A DNA stretch of 64,000 nucleotides from Pictodentalium vernedei (lineage: Eukaryota > Mollusca > Scaphopoda > Dentaliida > Dentaliidae): NCBI GenBank assembly GCA_031216915.1, contig CM062297.1, forward strand, positions 178,860,356 through 178,924,355, given 5' to 3'. The notes beneath the pieces were generated by a model that was given only the letters and a program-made list of their open reading frames with translations, was not told where the DNA came from and did no database searches. Positions 41,660-52,060 of the stretch are shown in pieces (the first letter of the stretch is position 1; every line of letters starts with the position of its first letter). The position numbers and the translations under genes were made by a program.

Positions 41660-41770
41660 TTATGTGTGAAGGGTAATTCAATTCCAATTCAGAATGAAAC
41701 CAATCATACCTTGTTTGGCAGGGCTCATTGTGCCCTGCCAAACAAGGTATGGTTGGCTGAATTCTGAGCA
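41660..41770. repeat. Palindrome
   Basis: CATACCTTGTTTGGCAGGGC and its inverse around CATTGT, with imperfect outer arms AATTCAGAATG / GAATTCTGAGC. Confidence 0.85.
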
Positions 41771-42504
41771 GTTTTAAGATGAAGGTACATGTACACCCTG
41801 AACACGTTATTTCGAATACTCAAACTCCATTTTGTAATATGTCAGATATCATTCTTAAATGACAGACATGATTTATTTGGTGTCTGACATTTTGTCTGGA
41901 AGCGCAATGAAAATTATTTTCTGGCTTGCTTACAAAAAGGTTATCTCCCATGATTGCTAAGAATTGGCTGGCAAAAATTAACACTAATTGAATAAGGAAT
42001 TTTTAGATTTCTCAAAATTATATAAAACCTATGAAAGTTATATTCGCTGTGCGCATCAATCCTTTAAGAACAATATATATGCTCTCAGTTGGTGATATTA
42101 TCGAACGATTTCATTCGACCCATTTTTTTCCCACGTTGATTTAAAATACTACTGTTATTTCCTGTATAATCCCATGTAAAATGATAGAAAATTGCATTTT
42201 CGTCAACTTTTAGCGGTTAATATATTTGTTTTTGCTGTTTGCTTCATATTAGCAATGCTGTGCGCATACCGGCATATAATATAGATATTGTCCTATCTAA
42301 CCATATAAAAATATACAAGCTGACATTAGCCCATTTTTTCCCTTTGATGTTAAAAACAAGAAAAAATTTATTCTAGTAAAAACAGTTAAAACCGCAGTCC
42401 ACAATATCAGAGAGGTTTCCGCGTGAGTACGAATGAAAAGGTGTGACAATCCCTAAGCGTCTTAATTTCTGGACAACCAGTAAAAAAAATATCCTCGTAT
42501 AACT

Positions 42505-42650
42505 AAAAATTCATTTTTTTGGCTTCCAAAACATAGGTTATGACCCCTTATTGGAACGAGCGCCACGCGCTCGTTCCAATGAGGCGTCATAACCTATGTT
42601 TTGGGAGTAAAAAATGAAAATATAAAAAAAATTGAATGCCGATTTTCGTA
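42505..42650. repeat. TTAA-family hairpin core
   Basis: AAACATAGGTTATGACCCCT, GGAACGAGCGCCACGCGCTCG and inverse. The termini have diverged. Confidence 0.7.
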
Positions 42651-44107
42651 TTTTGCGTCGCTAGCAGGTTCATTCTCAGCTGATTTCTCCGCTTCCGACA
42701 ACTTTTCCCTGGCGATCAAGATTTCATTCACACCTTTCAGATGTTCAATGTTAATTGGATTTCAGCTAGACGCCAGTATTTACAAGGGGAGATAACTTTC
42801 CCAAGCGTCAATATCTATGACGACAGAAGTTGAGGATGTGGAATGCGTACATTATCAACATATTCGTTTTTCGCTGATAGTAAAATATATTCTTTAAAAA
42901 GGTATCGGCGATAGTGAGGTGTTAGAAAATTGAAACTATGGATTTAAATGTTTTTAACATTAATTATTTTTAGCAACACCCCCCCCCCCCACCCCACCCC
43001 CCGAAGACGGTAGATTGGACACTTTTCTGGTGGTGACCAATGGGCGAATCTAACTGTTTATTCTTATCTACGATAGATCACTTTGGAAGGCTGGATGTCG
43101 AACAGACAAATCTCTTTTCGTTTTAGTTTAACTTGGTAACTGGAAGACTGACGAAGAGTTCCCAATGTGATATTTTTTTTTCTTTTGAAGTCTCTGCCTT
43201 ATAAAAGAGTTCACAATAGGGCTGGGAGCTTTTCGGTTTTCCGGTTCGGTTGCGGCTTTACAAGCCTCCTGTCTGGGGCAAATATGTTCCCCGAGGGTGA
43301 AAGTTTCTTAGCCCACCCTCTTACGACTCGAGGATAACAACAATCTTCGTGGGAAACTCGGACGGTGGGGCAGGGCTTGATGACTGTGGTAAAAAAGGTC
43401 TGTTTTACTGTTAAAATGAGATCCGATAACCAATACCTGGAGTGGAAGTCCTCTAACCTGGGCAGCATAGATAAACGATTGACTAAACTTGACTTTATAC
43501 ATTCGTTGCGGTTATGCTACAGTCACAGATGCCGAAAGGCACATTAATCATAACTAAATAGAAAGTTACTAAAAGTTACTAACTTTTGATAAACTGAAAA
43601 CATGATTTTTTTTCTCTCATTTTATTTATTTATAGAATTTTCTGTCAATGTTTTTAAAAAATATTTCTTCTTTGTTGATGATCCTTTCTGGCATTGTTTT
43701 AAGAAAATGTTTATTCTTCCGTCAAACCAGATAAAATAATATAGTTTGTTAATTCGGTTTTGTTGTTAGTTGTTTGCTTTCATGTAGAAACAGCGTGATA
43801 TTGAAAAGTAATTTTCAGTGACGGATCCAGGAATTATGATTTATGACGAGGATAGGGGATGGAGTAGATTCGATCCACCCATATCGTCAAGTGATCCGTG
43901 ACCGATGAAGTTCTCTGGAATTTGAGGGTTTTGTTATCCTCTTTCCTCGCGGGAACCCAGGGAAGTGAAGCAATAACTGTTCACTGCGGTAAACAGGCTC
44001 TGTTTTACTGGTAAAATAGGACCCAGTCACCAATGCTTGGGATGTGCAAACCCTCTCTATCTCTAAAATGGGCAACATGGCTTATTAACGCTCATCCCTG
44101 GTCTTGA
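42651..44107. other. Intergenic stretch
   Basis: It contains a C-rich run at 42976-43002. A segment near 43270-43470 is echoed at 43910-44060 (GGGAAACTCGGACGG-like, CAGGCTCTGTTTTACTG and ATAACCAATACCTGG-like phrases), suggesting a diverged duplication. No gene is recognised. Confidence 0.4.
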
Positions 44108-44188
44108 GTTGATACTCATGTTGTGGCCATGACTAGCCATTCTACAAAACTATGTGACCTTAAACACCAATAAATAAATAATAAATAT
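44108..44188 (+). mobile_element. SINE 3' fragment (copy I)
   Basis: GGCCATGACTAGCCATTCTA, TATGTGACCTTAAACACC and an AATAAA tail: the type-1 3' end only. Confidence 0.8.
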
Positions 44189-44589
44189 AATTTGTGGTCC
44201 TCTTAAAAAAGCAACACGGCACATACATATTGTTATTGTTATAACAGCCAGTTGATTTGGGTTGACATAATTATTCTATCGAGTTGACGAAGTTGGATCA
44301 GCCAGACCAAACACGACGCTGTAAGCGTAATAAAATTCAAATAACTGTTCAAAAATAATACATACACAGAACGACACATGCGCAGGCCTCGAGTTTTATC
44401 CTTCCGCGATGGCACAAGTGCCATATCGATTAAGCCATTCAAACGCGTGGCGTTTTGTGTTTATTACACGCCTTCACGTCTATAAAAAAACGTCTATAGA
44501 AGGACACTCAACAATTCATTTGACAACTATCAACAAACAGAACACATTTTATCGCCAACCAAATTTGAGAGGGGAGCCCGTGTTACTAT

Positions 44590-44658
44590 ATCGTCCCCTG
44601 AGTTCCAATGTGCTCTATGTGCCTACTGGCACATAGAACACATCGGAACTCAGGGGAC
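44590..44658. repeat. Perfect hairpin MITE
   Basis: CGTCCCCTGAGTTCCAATGT and its inverse, around CTACTGGCACATAG. Decayed relatives are at 6846-6915 and 18398-18445. Confidence 0.85.
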
Positions 44659-44753
44659 GATTTACAGCTATCGCTAGGGATTTAAATTGTAATTGCGTTG
44701 CACAATTTGTAGAAAATTCCAGTGAAATTTCTCTTCTATTTAAAAACCGCCCG

Positions 44754-45740
44754 TTAACGATTTCCGTTCCGCACATATGTGCCAGTGAGCCTTCTGATGC
44801 GGTCCAGGGGTAACTGCTGCCACTCCCCATGCAATGCAGCTTCCAAATCGGCCAAACTCTGTACGGGTGGATCCTTTGCTTGCACACAACGTCCAAGAAA
44901 GTCCCAGGTGTGTTCTAAGGAATTGAAATCGGGGCTCATTGCAGGCCAAGGTAGTGATGCAATAGCGTTATTCTGAAGGACTACTTTCACAGCATTTGAA
45001 CGGTGTGGCCTTGCATTGTCGTCCATGAATATAGGGCGAGTAGCCAACGGGTGGCTGTCAAATTGAGGCACGACAACCGGATTGAGAATGTCCCCAATGT
45101 ACTGACGACCATTGCGATTCCCACATACAGTCATCACATCAAGTTTACAATCATGAGAGAGGCATCCCCAGATCATTACTGACCCACCACCATAAGGAAC
45201 AGTAGGTCTGACGTTCCTGGGCACGTGAGCAGTATTTCTATGCCTCCACACTCTCATGCGATCATCTGTGACGTGAAGCAGGAACTTACGCTCGTCTGAC
45301 CAATGGACTCTCCTCCACGTCCAGAGATTCCAATGTTGTCGAGCCATACACCACACCAAACGCCGTCTTTGATGCTGACAGAGCTGGAAGCTTAATGACC
45401 CTGCTGGACCTCATACCCAGTGCTTTGAGGCGGTTCCGGACAGTTCTGTTGCACAAACGCCTGTTGGGGAGCCAAAGGCGTTTCCAAACCCCACTCGAGG
45501 CAAAGGGTTCACGCCTTGCGAGGCGTGGCAGACTCCTATCTTCCCGAGGAGAGGTCTTTTGGGATTGTCCAGGCCTTGACCGGTCCTTAACATCGTTGAG
45601 TTTTTATGTTTTCGGACAAGTCTGCCGATGACAGAATGACTATAGCCAAGTTGCCTTCCAATAGCTTTGAAAGACATACTTGTTGCATGCATGCCAACGA
45701 TTTGCCATCTTAGTGCCTCGGGCAGTCTCCTCCGTGCCAT
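44754..45740 (-). pseudogene. Tc1-type DD34E transposase, two frameshifts
   Basis: From ATG at 45740 the protein begins MARRRLPEALRWQIVGMHAT, then a helix-turn-helix (F-K-A-I-G-R-Q-L-G-Y-S-H-S-V-I-G-R-L-V-R-K-H). After about 45600 the reading passes to another frame (SRPGQSQKT ... NRTVRNRLKALGMRS), and near 45375 back to the frame WCMARQHWNLWTWRRVHWSDE. Catalytic residues are visible: Asp in W-S-D-E, Asp in D-D-N-A-R-P-H, and Glu 34 residues later in S-L-E-H-T-W-D. The third box has F-N-S where Tc1 proteins usually show L-N-P. It stops at 44754. The enzyme would cut and paste at TA sites; this copy is dead. Confidence 0.9.
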
Positions 45741-46489
45741 GTCAACATTTATTGATAAAAAAGTGACAAATGTTCTTTTTTTATACCCAGATATTGCATG
45801 TGGATGATAGTGTTTTTTTGTGACATTCGCGGGAAGCATGCTTCACGTGGACGAGCAGATGTGTTTGGGGTACGCTATCAACCAGAAACATCATGTTTCA
45901 CCAGATGAAATGTGCTGCAAGACATAGCAATCATAAAAACATAATAATCAGTAACAGTAACTTCACTGTCATGAAACATTTCAGGGGGTGCTAATTAAGT
46001 TCCAGGTGTATACAATACTGTGCATAAATAGAATTAATTGTTCTCCACTACGCAGAGGTAGAACCCGATCGTACCCGAATCTTACAATCCATCTCACAAT
46101 CCCAGGTAGCAGTATCTCCCTCTCTCTGTCCCCTCTCTTTCTCTCTGTATACCTCTGTCTCTCTCTCCCTCTCTCCTCTCAGAATTGCATACACCTACAC
46201 ACAGAGAAAAGACTATTATACATTTCAATAGACTATTATATAACGCGTATATCCTCTGAATGGAATGCAAAACTAAATCATTTAGTGCACAACAAAATAT
46301 AGATAACGTCCCATTAAGCAGATCTTCTGTTTCTCAGACTATTTTTTTGTAAAAATTGCATGCGGGCAGACGGTTTTTTATTTTATTTTTGATAATATTT
46401 TCTTTGCCACCAAAAGTTCATATTCTTCGTTTGTTTTATGTTTTAGGCTTCATAGTCATCAGAATAGCAAGGGTGGTGGTGTATTCGTC

Positions 46490-46556
46490 GCCTAAGTGCA
46501 AGAAGGCTTTGAAATGCTAAAGCATTGCAAAAGCCTTCTTGCACTTAAGGGACAAA
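46490..46556. repeat. Palindrome
   Basis: AGTGCAAGAAGGCTTTGAAATGC-like arms: GTGCAAGAAGGCTTTG / AAAGCCTTCTTGCAC around GCTAAAGC. Confidence 0.85.
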
Positions 46557-46709
46557 TTTATCAATATTATTAACTTGGGTAAAATATTTTACTTTTTCAA
46601 GTTTGCACTGGTTATAAAAAGAGAGCATGCAGCAGCCAAAAGGACCACGCGGAAGGGCCCGGGAAACAGATTTTTAACTTTTTTTTACCTAATATAGATA
46701 GATTTAAAT

Positions 46710-47250
46710 TAGGGCTGTCACGATTTTTAAATTTAGGAATCGATTAATCGTCGCAAATAATCGATAATAATCGATTAATCGTACCTAGATGACCCCCCCC
46801 CTGCCCCTCTTGTCTCTTTGAAGTCGTTAAAAATGAAGTTCAAGTCAGTTGACCTGTCTCAACTAAACAACGAAGACTATCCTCTTTTAGGTACATTCAA
46901 AGCTTTGATGTTCTGAACTTTTGAACCGTCAGTGTAATAATCAAAACCGGTCGTCAGTTGCGAAGTTCGCAACTGACGACCGGTCTTGATTATTACAGTA
47001 ACGGTTCAAAAGTTCAGAACATCAAAGCTTTAAATGTACCTAAAAGACAAATGCTTCTAACGGCTGCCTTCCTGAGGTTTAACGTCGACGTTTTTGACCT
47101 TTTACCTTTAGAAACAATAGTCTTTTCATCAATTCTTTTTTAATTATTAAACGTCTGAAACGGGGTAAAATTTACCGATTCTTCGACAACGAAAATTACT
47201 AATCGATTTCGTCATGACCGATCGACAATCGATTAATCGTGACAGCCCTA
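46710..47250. mobile_element. hAT-type MITE, copy 4, complete (541 bp)
   Basis: TAGGGCTGTCACGATT and AATCGTGACAGCCCTA termini. 8-bp duplication ATTTAAAT at 46702-46709 and 47251-47258. Inverted arms of ~80 bp meet at GTTGCGAAGTTCGCAAC. It is longer than copy 3 by a block including ACAAATGCTTCTAACGG. Confidence 0.92.
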
Positions 47251-47593
47251 ATTTAAATAGAAGTTTGAAGTAATGTAGACAGTTTACGCCTTAAACCTCC
47301 CTCCCTTTCTTGTCCCAAATTGACACACACCTCTAAAATGTGATATTTCTCCGCATAGAAGTCCTCCTTTCAGAAAGTTTATTATAATAAAAAAGCGGAT
47401 ATTTGCGTGGTTTAAAAATCATATCATAAATGGTTTTGTGTTGGGAAATCATATTCAATTAACAAGGTTATTCAGTTAAGAGATATCCAATTAAGTGGGC
47501 TCCACGAAACTCAATAATCATATCATAAATAAAACGAGCTTGCCCTTATCTTTCCATTCTTTCCTGCCTTCAGAGTATATATCTCTGAACATT

Positions 47594-47937
47594 TTATTTA
47601 TTCATTTATTGGGGTTTAACGACACTTTCGGCAGCTAGGGTCACCTCGTGTCGGACAGTTTTACAGGTGGAGGAAGCTGAAATACCCGTAGAGAACCACC
47701 GATCAACGGCGAGCAACTCCCAGACTCAACTTACTAACTCCATTCAAGCAGGGTTAGCATTGGTTGAAGACAAGTGCACCATAGGCGTGCAGTACGCCTT
47801 AGTACACGGCGCCACCGTGACCCCCCGTGGGCAGTCGGGATTAAGTGCCTTGCCCAAGGACACAACGCAGTTATCCTGGCGGTAATAGAACCGCGGATTT
47901 TTCGGTTCCGTAACCACTGAGCCACCGCGCTCAAATG
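47594..47937 (-). mobile_element. SINE, tRNA-type 2 head (copy J)
   Basis: The minus strand reads GAGCGCGGTGGCTCAGTGGT, then a divergent B-box region, the body, and the type-2 3' end GTCCGACACGAGGTGACCC with CCCCAATAAATGAATAAAT. Confidence 0.88.
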
Positions 47938-47996
47938 TCTCACAACGGGACTTATTCTGATATATATCCCCGGAGAGAGGACGACAGTGGGTATTT

Positions 47997-48359
47997 ATTT
48001 ATTGGTGTTTAAGCCTAAGGTAACATATTTCTGCACAATGGCTAATCACGACCTCGACAGTTTTACGGGTGGAGGAAGCCTGAATACCCGGAGAGAACCA
48101 CCGAGCAACGGCGAGCAACTGTCAGCTCCCCAACATACTAACTCCACACAAGCAGGGTTAGCTTTGGTTGAAGACGAGTGCACCGCGGACGTGCAGTACG
48201 CCTTAGTACACAACGCCACCGTGCCCCCCCCCCCCCCCGTGGGCAATGGGGGTGAAGTGTCTTGCCCAAGGACACAATGCGCTTTCCGCAGGTGGGATTC
48301 GAACCGAGGTCCTCTCGGCTTACAGCCTGCACCTCTACCTACTGAGCCACCGTGTCCCC
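47997..48359 (-). mobile_element. SINE, tRNA-type 1 head (copy K)
   Basis: The full-length type-1 copy contains a C-run in its body. An 11-bp duplication AGTGGGTATTT flanks it (47986-47996, 48360-48370). Confidence 0.92.
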
Positions 48360-48450
48360 AGTGGGTATTTGAAAAATGAATACGACACATGATGTGTACA
48401 CAAAAAAGAATTTATGGAATGTTCGTCCAGAGTTTTCAGTGCAACCGCTG

Positions 48451-48684
48451 TTAACCCTTTACCAACGTAAGGTCACAACCGGCCAGCGCTATTCACAAAA
48501 ATCACCCTTTAATTTTTATTCTTTTTTCATTTTGTGCTTCAAAAACATAGCTTATGACCCCTCATTGGAACGAGCTCGTTTCAATGAGGGGTCATAAGCT
48601 ATGTTTTGGATGCAAAATGAAAAAAATAGTTATTCAAGAATTTTGTTTACAACTGTCTGCCTTTCGTGTTAGGTAAAGGATTAA
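48451..48684. mobile_element. TTAA-flanked palindromic MITE
   Basis: TTAACCCTTTACCAACGTAA to GTTAGGTAAAGGATTAA. The central hairpin has a shortened loop (GAACGAGCTCGTTTC). Confidence 0.82.
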
Positions 48685-48822
48685 CTCTGCTTGTGCCGAG
48701 TTAGTATGTTGGGGAGTCTAACAGTTGCCCACCTCCTCGGGTATTCCGGCTTCCCCTACCACCGAAACTGTCAGATATGATGCGAATCTGTCTGCTGAAA
48801 GTGTCGATAAACCCCAATAAAA
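48685..48822 (+). mobile_element. SINE 3' half (copy L)
   Basis: CTCTGCTTGTGCCGAGTTAG, GGGTATTCCGGCTTCCCCTA and a type-2 3' end. It directly abuts the TTAA MITE. Confidence 0.75.
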
Positions 48823-48839
48823 AACAAACAAGCAAACAA

Positions 48840-49260
48840 ACAAACTCAATTAAACAAGGGAATTGTAAGTTCTCAATCGAGTAAATGATACACACACATG
48901 CCAATGATATTTGGGAAATATAATGCCAGTGGGTGCGCAACAAAATAAGAAAGTGTGCGGTGGGGATAGAGAGAGAGGGTGGAGGGGGGGGGGGTAACTC
49001 TTTGCATCACAAGAGGGGTCATTTAGTGTGTTTGAGGCACAAATGGATTTAGTGATTCAAGCATTTTGTGGGCAACAGCCATCTGTTGATTAAAACACGT
49101 CCACGGTTATATTTTCTGTTCTGGGGATGGGGCAGAATATCTGTTCTTAAAAAGTGTGTTGGAAGGCCTGCCCCCCCCCCCCCCCCCCCCCACCCTCTCC
49201 AATTTCCCTGACACTAATGTAGCTCTGCAATTGTTGTGTAGACAGTCTCATGTCCGCAGA
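48840..49260. other. Low-complexity stretch
   Basis: G-run near 48985, C-run at 49172-49190. Nothing else recognised. Confidence 0.4.
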
Positions 49261-49274
49261 CAGGGGTCACACGC

Positions 49275-50041
49275 GCGATAAATCGCCCCGACGGAATGGT
49301 TTTAAAGCGCCGAAGGCGCGCAGGAACGCTGTGGGGCAAGCCCTTTTCGACCCTCAGTGTCTGTTTATGATTTGTTAGTTTTATGTCTAGGCGTGTTGAA
49401 GGAGGAAAAGGTTCGGGTACTCGGCAGTTGTCCCTGGCTAGGGTGTCACGGGTGTTGGGTTGACTGATGTTGACTGATCCCTTGGGTGAGGACCAGTGTG
49501 AGAGGTCACGCGCGATCTATTTATTTATTGGTGTTTAAGGTCACATATTTATGCACTATGGCTAATCATGACCGCGACAGTTTTGCGGGTGGAGGAAGCC
49601 GGAGTACCCGGTAAGAACCACCGAACAACGGCGAGCAACTGCAGCTCCCCAACGTACGAACTCCACACAAGCAGGGTAAGCATTGGTTGAAGACAAGTGC
49701 ACCATCGACGTGCAGTAAGCCTCAGTACACAACGCCACCGTGCCCCCACGCGGGCAATGCAAATGAAGTGTCTTGCCCAAGGACACAACGCGGTTGCCGC
49801 AGGTGGGATTCGAACCGAGGACCTCTCGGCATGCAGCCGGCACCTCTACCTACTGAGCCACCCGCGATCTAAGCTAAGCTAAGCTAAGCTAAAAGAATGG
49901 TTTTAGCGCGCCGAAGGCGCGCTGGGACGTTCTGGGGCAAGCCCCTTTCGACCCTCTCACCGCGCGATCCAAGCCAAAAGAATGGTTTTAGCGCGCCGGA
50001 GGCGCGCTGGGACGTTATGGGGAAAACCCCTTTCGACCCTC
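49275..50041 (+). repeat. Three units of an ~85-bp double-hairpin repeat
   Basis: Units at 49293-49358, 49894-49956 and 49979-50041 read GAATGGTTTTAGCGCGCC, GAAGGCGCGCTGGGACGTTC, then GGGGCAAGCCCCTTTCGACCCTC. Stem 1 is AGCGCGCC/GGCGCGCT and stem 2 is GGGGC/GCCCC. Stems persist while loops vary (GAA/GGA; CAAG/AAAA). CGCGCGATCYAAGC precedes units 2 and 3. SINE M sits between units 1 and 2. Confidence 0.75.
49519..49862 (-). mobile_element. SINE, tRNA-type 1 head (copy M)
   Basis: Complete minus-strand copy with a clear B box (GATTCGAACCG on the plus strand). Its 8-bp duplication CGCGATCT (49511-49518, 49863-49870) is unusually short for this family. Confidence 0.9.
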
Positions 50042-51323
50042 GTTAACTGTATATTATAGTTTCGTTGATTTTTGAGACAGCATCATCCTCATCATGTCCA
50101 GTCGGTGTAAAGGAGGAAGAGGATTGGAGTTGATGTTTCTAGTTGTTGTTCTTCAGGCAAGTATAGTCTGCCGCTTGTGATTTGTTTGTGAAGACAGGCC
50201 TTCATCGGCAAGTATAGTCTGCCTTGGGCTCATAGCTGGCGTGTATGGTTTCGGCGATTGACAATTGAAAGAAACAAAACGGATCTTAACAAGGTGCCAC
50301 CCAACCTGAACATTCCTGGTTCAGGTAACAGGCCTGCTATTTTCATTGGGTCGGGACATGCTGTTCGCTAGAGGAGCGTTTTACAAACAAGAGGCCAAGA
50401 AATCGGGGCGCAGGACCAACGCTCGCCTCCCTGGGTGTGGGTGCCCACCTCCTAGGATGGAGTGAAGGATGTGCTGAAGCCGTAACGGTTATTGCGTTGC
50501 CGTAGCGGTTATTGATATCCATAGCGGTTATTGTTATCCATAGCGGTTATTGTTGTCCCTAGCGGTTATTGGGGGAAAAGGTAGAGTCTGAAAGATAGTT
50601 AAAAAAAGACTAAAAGCGGTAAAAGGTAGAGTAGAGTGAGGAAGTGTGTGTTTTTGTAAGGTCTTTTCTGGATGTATTTCTGGTGAGTGTGATTTTCAGG
50701 ACCGCGCGATCAGTGGGTAAAGGGACTTATAAGCAGTTAATGGGCGGGGATATGGTGAATATAGTGAGTTGATTGGTTCTTTGATCTTGGAAGAGCGATC
50801 TGATTGGTCGAGTCAAGGAATTACGGGCATCGTTAAAGAAAGCCGGGAATACACAGGATAAGGCAAGTAGCAGACACAGTGATAGGACCGAGGGTGGTCA
50901 TTGGTCAAAGTAGGGTTTGTAACGAAGAGAATAGTGTCTAGATTACTAAGAAATGTTTTCTGTGGGCGGTAGAAGGTCGAGAATAGGTAGAAATAGAAGA
51001 TTTGAATCCAAAACTAGGACAAGAGTAGACGGAATGTGGTTGGGAGTAATCACGCCAAATCCAACATGGATGTCTCCTTCAAACAACATGGACGACGGAT
51101 TTACCCTAGACTGCTTGCAACAAAAAACGGTTATGCCAAAAATTAAAAGACAAATTTCAACGGATTTGTCGATATGAACTACAATTTTCTTTCGATTGTT
51201 TTATGGTGAATTCCATTTTGTTTCCGGGGACAAATTACTTCCGTGCAAAAATATGCTAAAAATAATTCATATCTCTTTGAGAATACCAATTGCTCCTCGC
51301 ATAAACCGTAATGTTGTATGATT
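50042..51323. other. Unassigned region with a 19-20-bp minisatellite
   Basis: GCAAGTATAGTCTGCC occurs twice (about 50158 and 50209). Five units of CCRTAGCGGTTATTG plus 4-5 bases run 50480-50575. A 74-codon frame at 50953-51177, rich in Arg, follows but has no family signature, so I do not call it. Confidence 0.5.
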
Positions 51324-51569
51324 CTTAACCCTCTACCTAATATGAAAAGCAGGCGACACTTGCAAACAAAATTCTTGAATAACTAATTTTTTTCATTTTT
51401 TGTCTCAAAAACATAGGTTATGACCCCTCTTTGGAACGAGCTCGTTCCAAAGAGGGTGATAACCTATGTTTTTGAGACAAAAAATGAAAAAAAAAATAAT
51501 GAAAATTAATTGGCGATTTTTGTGAATAGCGCTGGCCGGTTTTTGCCGTTACGTTGGGTAAAGGGTTAA
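51324..51569. mobile_element. TTAA-flanked palindromic MITE (inverse orientation)
   Basis: TTAACCCTCTACCTAATATG to TACGTTGGGTAAAGGGTTAA. The arms and GAACGAGCTCGTTCC centre match the copy at 40.6 kb, turned round. Confidence 0.83.
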
Positions 51570-51769
51570 CTGTAATGTTACATGTTTTCGCGTGCAGTTG
51601 GAACACCCGACGCCGTGTTTTAATTCTACACTTGATAGCCTATGTCCCTCTGCTAGTTATCAATGATTACCAACAAATCACTGTGCCGTTTACTGACACA
51701 TTGGGGGAACAATTAGCCAATCATTGCAGACTTTGTATATGATCTTTGGGTGGTTGGAGGTCCGATTTA

Positions 51770-51806
51770 CTTTGAAACGTCACAGCAGTCTGGAACTTGT
51801 CATACA

Positions 51807-51850
<44 letters not shown>

Positions 51851-52060
51851 TACCGAGCACGCCTCGCATTGCGATTCAAATCAACTTAGGCCTACCTCTT
51901 GTTTTTCTCTTCACATTTACTCACAAATGATTTATCTACCTAACTGCTGAAAGGTTGGATTCACAATTCTCGATTGCATACTTTATTACACGATTTTCCT
52001 AAAAAACAATGGCGGAATTTAAATCTGCCGCGACACCATGTCACCCAACGCGAAAACGAA
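51770..52060. repeat. Dispersed repeat U, copy 1 with (TA)n
   Basis: CTGGAACTTGTCATACAGG, a (TA)n run at 51811-51849, ACTGCTGAAAGGTTGGATTC and CGACACCATGTCACCC. An inverted copy is at 55800-56110. Confidence 0.8.

Larger units (their letters stand above)
44189..46012 (-). mobile_element. Tc1-like DNA transposon, decayed
   Basis: A DD34E transposase pseudogene lies on the minus strand. Candidate inverted ends are TGGTCCTCTTAAAAAAGCAAC at the left and the inverse of GGTGCTAATTAAGTTCCAGG at the right; they match only partly, so the boundaries are tentative. A palindromic MITE at 44590-44658 is inserted downstream of the gene. Confidence 0.65.

Noticed and set aside
50953-51177. Arg-rich 74-codon frame as a gag-like start
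   Set aside because: Too short and without zinc knuckle or downstream polymerase; no terminal repeats found around it.
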